Shown: one piece after another, positions 23,810 through 33,532 of the stretch
Position numbering within the stretch: the stretch's first letter is position 1
Layout of the letters: each line of letters begins with the position of its first letter
From: Isoetes taiwanensis
Lineage: Eukaryota; Streptophyta; Lycopodiopsida; Isoetales; Isoetaceae
Assembly: GCA_021234155.1 (NCBI GenBank)
Contig: JAJEKV010000388.1
Span: 179,800 to 243,799 of the forward strand
Direction of reading: 5' to 3'
Length of the DNA stretch: 64,000 nt
Made by a program: the position numbers and the translations under genes
Notes under the pieces: model-generated
Database searches by the model: none
Told to the model about the DNA's origin: nothing
Seen by the model: only the letters and a program-made list of their open reading frames with translations

Positions 23810-25930
23810 AAATTTATTTTTATTTTTTTATTTTTTTTAATTATATGTATACTGATATATGCATACGGTGTGAACTGGAGCCAAAAGGCTTGGTCCTTTG
23901 TCCCTATGTAAACATTGGGAGCATATCCCTAGTGGAATGACCAGTATACTATAACCCAGAATATGGCAAATATTCTATAGTCAAAGCAAAGGCAATGGCT
24001 ATGAACATGGAAACATTGAAAGGTTGAAAAGGAGGAATGTAGAAAACATTTCTTTAAGTGAAAACAAAGGGTTATGGTGGGAAAGATGGAATGTGCCACA
24101 TTCATTGAATGAGTGTGAATAGATAAATGTTGAAAGGCAACCATATGGTGGAATTTTGCAAGAGATTTTATATAAGAAAGCTGTTGGACGTTTAAATGCA
24201 AACATTTTGAATATAAACTCAAGGGATATTTATGTGGACTGGAATGTTACATAAAAAGAGAAGAAAAAATGTAACGTTTTGATGTATAACAGATGTTAGG
24301 ATTCCGTCCATGCTTTTGGCGAAACTGAAGATATCTTCTGGTGGCTGACAGCCTACACTGGCTTTCGAAATTAGAAGATAAGAATTACAGGCTGGATTTT
24401 TACAGAATAGATCTTTCCTAAGGGCCTATGCAGACCATAAGCCCGAAAGTAAGTACACTTTTCTTAGTAGAGCATAAATAGAAGATGCTCGACCAGTTGG
24501 AGTCTCAATTCCGCTATCTCTATCAGCATATGTGTGTTTTTGTGCACGTCAAATTTCTGAGAGACGGGCAAACTGGAGTTGCTGATGTAATTGATCCTAA
24601 AGTTGCAAATAGATTGCAACAAACAAGCATGCAAATATGGAAAACAACAAAAATGCCAGAGCTATCCATGGAGGACTCGTCAATCAGGTTTTAATTTTTG
24701 TTTATTCAGCGTATTTTGGCTCATATCTGATCAATAATAGTTGGCTAACTTCATAAGGAGTAGATCTGGATATGCCTATTACTTGCTTGCTATCTATTAT
24801 GATCTTGAGTATATTTGATCTGGAGTTGATATTGCTAGCCATTAGGAAATTTTTGCATTAGTAACATGACACAGTCTATGCATTGGCAATTGTATAGACC
24901 TGCTTATTATGCTTGTTGTAGATGTGAATAAGCATAAACATCCTTCAGGCTGCTCACTATTGAAGTCCTACAGATTTACATAACTGAAAGAAGCATTTAT
25001 TTCCTACTGCAAATAATTGTGGTCATAGGGATATGATCTTAAAGGGCTTTGTTCCAGATCTGGTACATGTACTACTGTATAAATAATGGCAAAATGTGAG
25101 TATAATAGAGGGTTTATCCAGCAAAAAATTATGCACATAGGAACAGTGACTGCTAGGGGTATGAAATATGCTGAAATATGACAATATATTGTTTTCGAGT
25201 TGTTTCCATGAGTTATAAAACTAATATTTCCAGAGCTCTATACTGAGTAGCATGTAGGGCTGTGGGCTGGTTCTAAAAAACAGAATATAAGATAGACATG
25301 TAATATACTAATTCTAATCTCCATGGTAATTCTAATCTCCATGTCCTTCAGGCTGCTCATTGCTAGAAGTCCTACAGACTTATATAACTAGAAGAAGCAT
25401 TTATTTTCTGAGGCATTTATTTTTGTGTTATTCTAACCCTTTTTGGTGCTCTGGCATACTTTGTGTATTAATACATCTTTATGACATGGTGAAGGGGATA
25501 ACCCAAGAGACCTAATGCTTACCTATCAGTGCTGCATTATTACCCTTCTTAGGCTAATTTTTGGCTGGTTTACTGCAGGTAACCAGGTTTCTTGCTCCAT
25601 GCTTTGATGTATCTATCTTTCTAAGCTGATGGTTCAAAAAACAAGACTGCAAGTAAGATTATTCCATTGGGAAATCAGAGATCATATTTGAAACTCAGAA
25701 CTATGTATTACATTATAGGCTTGTCGTACCATGTTACTAGGATGATTATATAAGTTCCAATTTGGAGAAACTCATAGCATTCATGAGGAATATAGTTGTG
25801 TTAATGCTGTACTTGGAATATAGTTTTTTTCTTTTGAAAAATATGGTATAATTACAAAGTAATAATGTTATGTCTTTATCTTGGCCTAGGAAAATCCTCC
25901 ATGCCAATTTTCTAGGGCTGCTAAATGCAG
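23810..25930. other. Low-repeat DNA, possible decayed or intron-bearing host locus
   Basis: This is the window's longest stretch without clear transposon marks. An open frame at 24485-24694 ends at a CAG/GTTTTAATT sequence that could be a 5' splice site. TTTACTGCAG near 25571-25580 could be a 3' splice site. A 65-bp segment (TCCTTCAGGCTGCTCA...) occurs at about 24941 and again at 25343. The peptide has no domain I recognise, so no gene is claimed. Confidence 0.3.
24485..24694 (+). CDS. Possible exon of an unrecognised host gene
   Basis: A 69-codon frame includes GVADVIDPKVANRLQQTSMQ. It is followed by a stop just after a potential splice donor (ATCAG/GTTTT, about 24684-24690), so the true exon might end there. 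Codon usage is ordinary and no transposon motif is visible. I cannot name a family. It may equally be a chance frame in intergenic DNA. Confidence 0.2.
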   Translation: MLDQLESQFRYLYQHMCVFVHVKFLRDGQTGVADVIDPKVANRLQQTSMQIWKTTKMPELSMEDSSIRF

Positions 25931-25934
25931 ACTT

Positions 25935-27781
25935 TGTGATGTCCCCTACATCCTCTACGATGCTCCCATCGTATCAGAAGGCGGAGTTCATCCCCTTGAC
26001 AGCCAAACTGGCAGGGGCCATCCACCTGACACCAATCCCAAGAACTGGGCCAGCGAGGAAGAGTGGATGGGTCATTTGCCCCGTCTTCCTTCGGGTCGAC
26101 CTAGCTGCGGAAGCGCGAATAAACATGAGCACATAACATCAATACATCAATAAAGTCACCCCGAAGGGTGAAGACATCATAACATAACATGTACAACAAC
26201 ATCCATAGCATCAACATAGGGGGATCCTACCCAAGGCTCAGACTCGTGGGGGAGTGACTGACGGCTTGGGTCTCCAGAAGAAAATACAAACCGAATTCAT
26301 GGCAATTGGATTGGGCTAGCATAAGAACATGGCTATTGGGTAGTCCACTCCATCCGCCCCTCCCGTGCACACTTTGCAGAGTAGGTTGAAAAGTATTGGG
26401 ACCGGACCGTAGCCTGCCGGGTGCATAGCCAAGAGGGCTACTTCTGGGTTGCATCTCCCCAGTCCCGATGAGGCAGGAGGAGAGTCGCCTCCCCTCCAGA
26501 GGCATGCATGCCCATCACAGGCGGCTAGAGGGCCACTGCCCGTATTCGACTTAAACCCCATTGAAGGTGACGCATCACCCAAGAGGTATCGAGCTCATGC
26601 CTTGCTTACACGCAATGGCAAACCATTAAGCCTAGCCCACTAAGATCCCTGGTAGGCTTTACACACCAGAGAGATCAATCCTTTTTTTTTTTTTTTTTTA
26701 GAGAATGAGATATTTTTTCCATTAATTAAAGATAAAAAAAATACATATAGGGCAACATGTTGTTGCTAGAAGTGTTAAGAAAGCTATTAAAGTTAATAGC
26801 TATTAAAACCAGATGCTAAAGGCAAAAGCAGCCTAAATAGCATTAACATAAAACACTTTTAAGGTAGAGTAGAATGTAGCATCAGCAAAATAGAACTGGA
26901 TTTTTGATTCTCCTTTTGAAGTCTCCTTTAACTGATCCGATCAGTTCCAATGATTAACTGAAGAAAACCTGTGTAAACACAATTGAGCCAAAATGTGAGA
27001 GAAACAATCTGTGATGGGACAAGTCCCCTTTATCCATCGGTCTAGCCCCGCCATCCACAACTAGGCGGGCTCCTGTGCACGGGCCGCATTAATTGGGAAT
27101 TAATGAGGCTATCTAGGATTATCTGCTACAGAGGCTTTTAGGGTCTCTACCCCCCTTCCCAATACATAGGATAGAACAGAGTGGAATCACCATCATCATC
27201 AAGAACTGAAATGTAGAATAACATCTAACCTATCTACCTAAACATCTAGAGTTAAGTTCCTTTGTTAGGGCTTGTGATCTCAGAATCTATAAGGCTTCTA
27301 AGGCTGAACTAACATGCTAAACCAACTCATTGTCAGACTAAAATGTGGCGTTGCACAACAGAATGACCATTTACCTGATCCCTGACTCGCTCCTACTCCT
27401 CAAAATGCGTCCATGCCTTCGTTCAGGCTGAAGGCTGCTGTTGCTGGAAGATCTGTTGTGCAAATGCGACTTATCGGTGTCTGGCAATGCGAACTAGGGT
27501 CTTGGCTTGGCCGGAATGGCTCAAGGAAACCCTAAATGCGAAAGAAGAAAGGTTTAGGATTTAAGGAAAGCCCTTATATGGGAACTTTTAGGGTTAGATT
27601 AACATTGGCCAAATGGGGTTTTGCCACTTGGCAATGGAATTTATAGTTGTATATGTTTATTAAACATGCACAACATACGAGGTTGCCCCCTAGGTGCAAC
27701 CATTTACGTCCGCTGACATGTACGTGTGACGTGCCAGTATAATATACGTATTCGAATCGTATATTATACTGGAACGTCACA
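25935..27781 (-). mobile_element. 3' LTR of a minus-strand Ty3/gypsy element (element C)
   Basis: On the minus strand the LTR starts TGTGACGTTCCAG at 27781 and ends CATCACA at 25935. It is the same family as the LTRs of element A (shared TGTGACGTTCCA start and matching internal blocks). A polypurine tract (AAGGTGGAGAGA on the minus strand) lies just beyond it at about 27784-27795, so this is the 3' LTR. Its length is 1847 bp, inflated by a nested LINE tail of roughly 320 bp. The element is otherwise missing. Confidence 0.85.
26680..26996 (-). mobile_element. LINE 3' tail nested in the element C LTR
   Basis: A run of 18 T at 26682-26699 is followed by the inverse of the LINE tail CTTTAATTAATGGAAAAAATA. 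LTR homology to element A stops near 26677 and resumes near 27000 at GGGACAAGTCCCC. The flanks GAGAGATCAATCC and GAGAGAAACAATCT could be a slightly diverged target duplication. The insert contains no coding domain. Confidence 0.65.
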
Positions 27782-27950
27782 ATCTCTCCACCTTGAATTG
27801 ATGTTGTCCTCAGCATCACGCGTCTCCCCACCTTGGAAACCTGCATATCCTGCAATTACATTTGATACATATAATTTTACAACATAATTACCCCAAGGTA
27901 ATATTTTGATTTATCATAACACATCCTTGTTTAATATTATACTATGACTA
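27782..27950 (-). mobile_element. Residual internal 3' end of element C
   Basis: Read on the minus strand this matches the stretch just before the 3' LTR of element A: a TGCAGGATATC-like segment, two AAGGTGG purine tracts and the GACAACATCAA block. Similarity fades near 27950, so the rest of element C has been deleted. Confidence 0.7.
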
Positions 27951-29253
27951 GAAAAAGTGCCCAGCGTTGCTGGGCTTTTTGTCAGGGTTAAATTTAAAAA
28001 TCAATAAAGTTACGGTTGAGAACATATAGTTGGCATATATAGTCATTCTTTCTATATTATTGCAGATTTGTCCTTATAAAGTATCTTATTTAGCTTAAAC
28101 AACATTGTTAGTTTTTATCCATCATTCTAATGGAACCTAATGATATAAATACAATGTTTAGTAACAAATGACAAAGCAAATATTTGACATCGTAGGCATT
28201 TATTATTAGCTTTGAATACAAATTACAAATGTATGGCAAATACAGATAAGCACACCTCTTTCCTTCACCATCCATGCACGCATTTCATTTTGCTCTAGTT
28301 GAGTTACTCAAAATGCTCTTATGGAGTCATAGAACATTGTTGACATGACTATCATTGGAGTACATGTGGAGAAATGGCTAAGGTAATAGCATCGTATGTT
28401 TCTCGACACTTTGTCTAACAATGACCAAATAGGAATTGGAGCGTCCACGTGGTAAATATCAAAATTTCTTGAACAGTTGCTCTTACCATCCAGCATATAC
28501 TTGCTTTTACCATCTTAAATCCAGTATATATGGCCATTTACGATGGCAAACTCATAACCCTGCATGCCTTTTGATTCCAAGCATAAGATGTGGTTGGCTA
28601 CTATTAAGCACAAATTGCACAATAGGACCGGTTAATGGCGATCGTCTCTTTCATTCACAAACTATCAAGCTCATCATTCAACTTTAGAGTCCAAGTTTGG
28701 CATCATCCAAATCATGCAAATTTTAAGATGAAGGCATCTTAGTAACTTTAACAAGGTGATATTAGGATGGTACTGCGAAGAGCACTCAGTATCTCATGGA
28801 TCAACATTATCACAGTATGACCATTTCTTGGTAAAGCTCTTCCAATGTATGAATCAGATGTGTTCATGACATTACCAAGTAGAATCTCCTTCAAATCTAT
28901 AACAATCTTGCAGGCCAGTAACCCCTTCAAATCTATAACAATCAAAGTCACAGCAGCAGCATGTCATATTACAGTAAAAGATAGATGCCTACCTTTCTTA
29001 ATCAATATACCACCATATGGAAGAACTTCTGCAAATAGTAATCATTAAGCGCCTTTTACGAGACAAACATTTTATTTGACTTCACCTATTCATAAACAAA
29101 CAATCCAGTTTAGCATATTGTTTCTTCCGGTACACGTACTTACAATGATCACGCAGCCGAGCTCACATATGAGCAAGGATAAAATTACTTGCTAATTCCT
29201 TTTCCACTCCATATCTTCAGCCATGTTGCAGCATAGACCGCAAATAAACATAT
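27950..29253. other. Intergenic DNA left of element A, no gene seen
   Basis: A hairpin GCCCAGC-gtt-GCTGGGC at 27959-27975 followed by five T sits at the end of the element C remnant. The rest is AT-rich, with only short frames and no recognisable domain. AATCTATAACAATC repeats at about 28894 and 28929. Confidence 0.35.
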
Positions 29254-29258
29254 TATAG

Positions 29259-30838
29259 TGTGACGTTCCAGCATAATATACGCCCTAATCGATATATTAT
29301 CGCCGTCACCATTTACATGTCACAAGTGACATGTACTTGAAAATAGGACAACGTTGCACCTAGGAGCTAAAGGTTGCACCTAGGGGCAACCTTGGATGTT
29401 GGGTATGTAATTAAACCATACACAACAAAAAGTTCCTTGTTCATCCATTTCCAAATGGCTTAAAGCCATTTGCCCATGTGGATGCCCTAACCTAGATAGG
29501 GTCTATATAAGGGCTAAAACCCTAGACCCTAGCTCTCCTTTCACCTTGCCAATTAGGGTTTTCTAGAGCTTCCTTTCCTCTTTCGCCAATTAGGGCTTTC
29601 TGCCAATTCGGCCAAGGTAAGGCTTCGAAATCGCATTACCCGAACTCAGAAAAGTCGGTTGCACAACGGGTTCTTGAGTAGCTTATTTGTCTTCGGCAAG
29701 ATCGGAGCATGGGCCTTCCAAGGATGAGGAGCAAGCCAAGGAGCAGGTATCTAGTTGTTGTGCAAAAGCCGTCTTTAGGCATGGCAATATGCAGGAATTA
29801 GTATGTTAGATCATCTGGAAGCCTTGTAGATCCCTAGATGCGAGACTCTAACGAATGAACCTAACATTGGATGTTAAGTAGGTAGATTGATATGATTCTC
29901 TATCTCTACGTTACGTGATATTGTATGTATTCTACTACGTGATCTCCTTGTTGTGGGAAGGGGGTAGAGACCTAAAAGGTCGTGTAGAAGATGCTCCTAG
30001 CATAGCACCTTAGTTCCCACATAAATGCGCCCGTGCAGGGAGCCCACACGGGCGTGGGTGAAGGGGCAAGGCCGGTTGATAAGGAGGAACTTGTCTCATG
30101 TGGACCCCGACCCCTCCGGTAGTAAAGCCTATCGGGGTCTTTCTTGGCTAGGCTTGATAGCTTGTCCTTTGCGTGTGGGCAAGGTATGAGCTTCGACACT
30201 TTCGTGGGGTGGTGGATATGACCTTCCGGTGAGTTCAAGTCGAATACAGGCGGTGGCCCTCTAGTAGCTGAAAGAGCATGGATACCTCTGGAGGAGAGGC
30301 AGCTCTCTTCCTGCCTCATGGGGCTGGGGAGATGCAACCCGGCCAAAGAGTAGCCCCTCGGCTACTCACCCTAAGAGCTACGGCCCAGCCCCAACACTTT
30401 TCAGCCTATTCGCAAAGTGTGCACGCTGGGGGGCGGATGGAGTGGACTACCCTAAGCCATGTTCTATGCCGGCCAAATCCATTGCCATGAATTTGCATGC
30501 AATGAACTCTGGGAGGCCCTAGGCTGTCGGTCATCCCCTTGAGTCTGAGCAGGGACCTTCCCTTTGTATTATTGCTATGAAGGTATTCTTGATTCCGTGA
30601 TGTTGCTATTGTTACGGTGATTATGTTGTATATTATTAGTTGTGCTCCACGTTTGTTTGTTGCAGCTTCCTTGAATAGGTCGATCCGATGGAAGGCGGAT
30701 GAATGACACATCCACTCTTCCCCCTGGCTCTGCCCCATGGGAGTGGAGTCAGTGGATGGCCCTGTCGAAATTTTGCCGGGGAATGCTCCTCCTTCGAATA
30801 CGATGCGGGCATCGTATAAGGAGTAGGGGCGTCCGCGA
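29259..30838 (+). repeat. 5' LTR of element A
   Basis: About 1580 bp, beginning TGTGACGTTCCAG. It aligns throughout with the 3' LTR at 40937-42524. The end near 30838 reads CGTCCGCGA where the 3' LTR has CGTCACA, so the inner terminus is altered. Differences between the two LTRs are numerous and often involve CTG versus CCG. Confidence 0.9.
29500..29535 (+). promoter_or_regulatory. LTR core promoter: TATA box and telo-box-like motif
   Basis: CTATATAAGG (about 29502-29511) is a good TATA box, followed closely by AAACCCTAGACCCTAG, a telo-box-like motif common in plant promoters. The same pair is conserved in the 3' LTR at about 41183-41215, supporting use as the U3 promoter. Confidence 0.65.
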
Positions 30839-30839
30839 G

Positions 30840-30856
30840 TGGTATCGAGCATGATC
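30840..30856 (+). other. Primer-binding site, initiator tRNA-Met type
   Basis: TGGTATCGAGCATG follows the 5' LTR and matches the classic TGGTATCAGAGC site with one A missing. Reverse transcription of Ty3/gypsy elements starts from a tRNA paired here. Its position fixes the inner edge of the 5' LTR. Confidence 0.8.
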
Positions 30857-31045
30857 TTGGCATCAAGATCGAAAGCAGCCATTTTCCCTTTAGGACTAAC
30901 GGTAGATTCGAGTCTTGGGGTATAGCCACCCAAGCAAGAGCTTGAACAATTGGGAAAATTTCCAATTTTTGGGTAGATTTTAGCTCTATGATAGATTGCT
31001 AGTGAAGTGTAGCATCTTTCCCAACCTAAATTGCCAAAACATAGG

Positions 31046-31326
31046 CCACCCCTCACGAGTCGCCAAAGACCATTAGGTTCATAAACCGATTCCTTGACGC
31101 AGGTGAGTGGTTGACCTCGATTGACCTAGTTAGGTGTCCCAAATAATTAAGATATTGGTGTAGTTTGGCTTATTCCCTTAGTTCTAGATAGGTTTGTATG
31201 TTATAACACTAAGAACCTCCCCGTGAAATTGTAAAAATAGCCGGGAGCGAATCGACCCCTCCGCGAGTCGCCCGGCACCATTCGGGTTGGTAATCCAATC
31301 CGCCCAAAGCACCTGTGTGAGTGGTG
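31046..31326 (+). repeat. Leader repeat modules 1-2 (about 209-bp period)
   Basis: Two copies of a module start at 31046 and 31255. Each core opens with CCACCCCTCACGAG or its variant, includes CCATTCGGGTT..AACC, and closes with GTGTGAGTGGT, so both the outer ends and the inner part can base-pair. The modules lie between the primer-binding site and the H3-like reading region. Confidence 0.75.
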
Positions 31327-31435
31327 GGTGTTTGGAGTAGGGTGAACCCGGATGAATGCCCTCGCACCTTCGCTAATGCCCTAGTTTGTTTTTTTTCCCC
31401 CATATGAATCAAGTGTGTCCCAACCCTAAATCCCA

Positions 31436-31460
31436 CCTCCTATAAATAGAAAATTAGGGT
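31436..31460 (+). promoter_or_regulatory. Internal TATA box and telo-box before the H3-like ORF
   Basis: CCTATAAATAG at about 31439-31449 is a strong plant TATA box, followed by TTAGGGTTT (inverse telo-box). The ATG of the H3-like ORF lies about 100 bp downstream at 31543, a normal plant 5' UTR distance. This suggests separate transcription of the accessory gene; no expression data are available. Confidence 0.5.
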
Positions 31461-31542
31461 TTCCATTTTACCCCACCTTTCCTGAGAACAACCGCCCAAA
31501 GAAGACGATCTTGCCAAAGCTCAAACCCGACAAAACAAAAGC

Positions 31543-32740
31543 ATGGCACGGATTTTAAAACAGACCGCTCAAAAGGTTATGCCACTGGTTATGTGAGCGC
31601 CCAGAGCGAGCCGTAAGGCCAGCGGGAGGCAAGGTGCACATCGGGAAGAGGAGGCACCTGCTGAACCTAACCCCTAACCTCAAGAGCAGAATGTGTATCG
31701 GAGCACCTCGATCGGGAGGCGGACGCGGGCGGCGGAAGCGGTGGGGTGGAGCGAATGAGATCTTCGAGGGGATGATGAAGAACCGAAAGGCAGAACCAAG
31801 AAGAAGAAGAGGGAAAGAGAAGAAGGCGAGCCAAGAAATCTAAGGCTGAGCGGCTGGAAGGAAAAAGGAAGAGCGCAGAAAGAGGAGGGGGAGGGAGAAG
31901 AAATGGAAGAGGGAAGAAAGGAGGAAGCCAAAGAGGAGAGCCGGAGGGAGGGTGAGAGCGAGAAGGGTAAGGACTGAAGTGCCGCACGGAGAAGCCAAGA
32001 AGAAGAAGACACCGCCGCACGGCAAGAATCATATTGTGTGGAGCCGGATCCCGAGAAGCTCCCATCTTCGGCCCGACCAACCTGAGGAGGGAGCGGAGGA
32101 CACGGTGCCAGGAGAGACTTCGGGCCCTTCGAACCAATAACCGAGGATGAAGACCCCGTGGGCTAATGCACTTATTCTAAATGGGTCAGCCAAGCACCCG
32201 CAAAATACAAAGACTAAGAAAACCAAAGCCGCAGAGGGAGTCCCTATGGCCTGAAGAGGGACTTGCGCATCGGGAGGCCAAAGGAGTATACCGCTGCATT
32301 ACGAAAAATGCATCAAGAATACTCCAAATATTACCAAGAACACGAGTGAAGACCATTGAGGAGGTCAACGGGCGTAACACGCTTGAAGCGCCACCTGAAT
32401 CGCCAACCCTCCTAAGAAGCCGGCGAAAAGACGGCCCGGACTCAAAATTCGCAAAGGCGCCCAAGAAATTAAACACTTCCAGCAGAGCTATGGCTTCCTC
32501 ATTCCAGAGCCCCTTTTGCACGTTTAATCGAGGGAGATTTTTGCGTGAGTTTGACCCATCCAAAGCGGGTCCACGGACGACATGTTGCTTTCGTGAACTG
32601 CGGGAGGCGTCGGAGCAAAGCACATTGTACACTACGCCGAAGACTCATTGTGTGCTCAACACTCTAAGAGAGTGACTTGCATGCCCAAGGATATTAGACT
32701 AGCTCGGTTTATTAAGAAGGAGGGCCCCGAACTATTGTAA
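31543..32740 (+). pseudogene. Histone H3-like protein encoded in retrotransposon (element A)
   Basis: The reading region opens with MARILKQTAQK, close to the canonical H3 N-terminus (MAR-KQTA-K), and ends with an H3 histone fold. A long lysine/glutamate-rich insert and a KMHQEYSKYYQEHE stretch (32292-32350, shared with element B) separate the two. The fold part starts near 32408 with KKPAKRRPG, matching the KKPHRxRPG block before helix alphaN. Next come QEIKHFQQSYGFLIPE and, one base out of frame, PFARLI (alpha1). LREASEQ (alpha2) follows, then RVTCMPKDIRLARFIKK (loop 2 and alpha3), ending at a stop at 32740. Several single-base frameshifts break it, mostly at CAG-type sites. H3 forms nucleosomes with H4. 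Similarity is beyond chance; whether the protein is made is unknown. Confidence 0.85.
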
Positions 32741-32868
32741 ATGACCTTTTCTTTGGTATAAGTCAAAATTTTGATAAATAAATAAGTCGAATCGAGTTTA
32801 AATAGGGTGTATTCCGAATTCTACATTTAGAAATAGCAAAAATTCGGAACAAACCGGGCATTTTGATT

Positions 32869-33353
32869 CCACCCCTCACGAGTCTTCCCCGAACCCATTC
32901 GGTTTGCAAACCCGATCCCACCCCCGGGGCAGACTTTGTGGAGTGGTTGAGCATGGTTTGGTGCCAAATCTTGCCTAAATGCAGAAAGTAGGTATACGAC
33001 CTACCTAACTCATCCAGTTAGTAGGAATTGACCCCTAATTTGTCCAAACTGGCCAACGCAGAAGTCAAATGAAGCTCCACCCCTCACGAGTGCGCCCGGA
33101 CCCATTGGGTTTGGAATCCCGATGGGGGCAAGTAGACTGGGTGAGTGGTCGAACCCAAACTCCACCACAACTTGCCCAAATAAGGCGAGTAAAGGCTCAA
33201 TCCTATCTATCTCGATGAGATATCGGGATTATGTCTTTAGTTCTCTAGTTTAGCATCATTAGTGACCTAAACAGCAGCCCACCCCCTGTGAGAGCGCCCC
33301 AAACCATTCGGGTTGCAAACCGATCCCACCCCAAAAGACTTGTGTGAGTGGTC
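32869..33353 (+). repeat. Leader repeat modules 3-5 (about 205-bp period)
   Basis: Three further module cores start at 32869, 33077 and 33279. Spacers between them hold a second inverted repeat, CCTACCTAACT...AGTTAGTAGG (33000-33025), with a related form at 33201-33230. The set lies between the H3-like ORF and ORF2. Two equivalent modules occupy the same place in element B. Confidence 0.78.
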
Positions 33354-33498
33354 TCGTCAAATAAATGATCCAAGTTGTCCTTAGGGCGAACCAAAATCAT
33401 TGCTTAGGGACCCTTAGGAGCATTTCCAAGCTCGGTTAGCCTATAAATCATACCTCTAGAGTTGAGAAAGTGGAGAATTGTAAACCTAAAATTTTCCC

Positions 33499-33530
33499 AA
33501 AATTAGGGTTTTGCCTATAAAGGGGAACCC
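33499..33530 (+). promoter_or_regulatory. Internal TATA box and telo-box before ORF2
   Basis: AAAATTAGGGTTTTGCCTATAAAGG combines an inverse telo-box with a TATA box just ahead of ORF2. Element B keeps the arrangement at 59733-59757 on the minus strand with CTATAAATAGG. Conservation between two diverged copies, in the spot where a coding region begins, supports a promoter role. Confidence 0.5.
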
Positions 33531-33532
33531 AA

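Noticed and set aside
27959-27980. Rho-independent terminator
   Set aside because: Hairpin plus T5 looks like one, but nothing else is bacterial and no gene precedes it.
31667-32137. Minus-strand Ser/Leu/Pro-rich frame
   Set aside because: It is antisense to the Lys/Glu-rich insert of the H3-like ORF and has no independent support.
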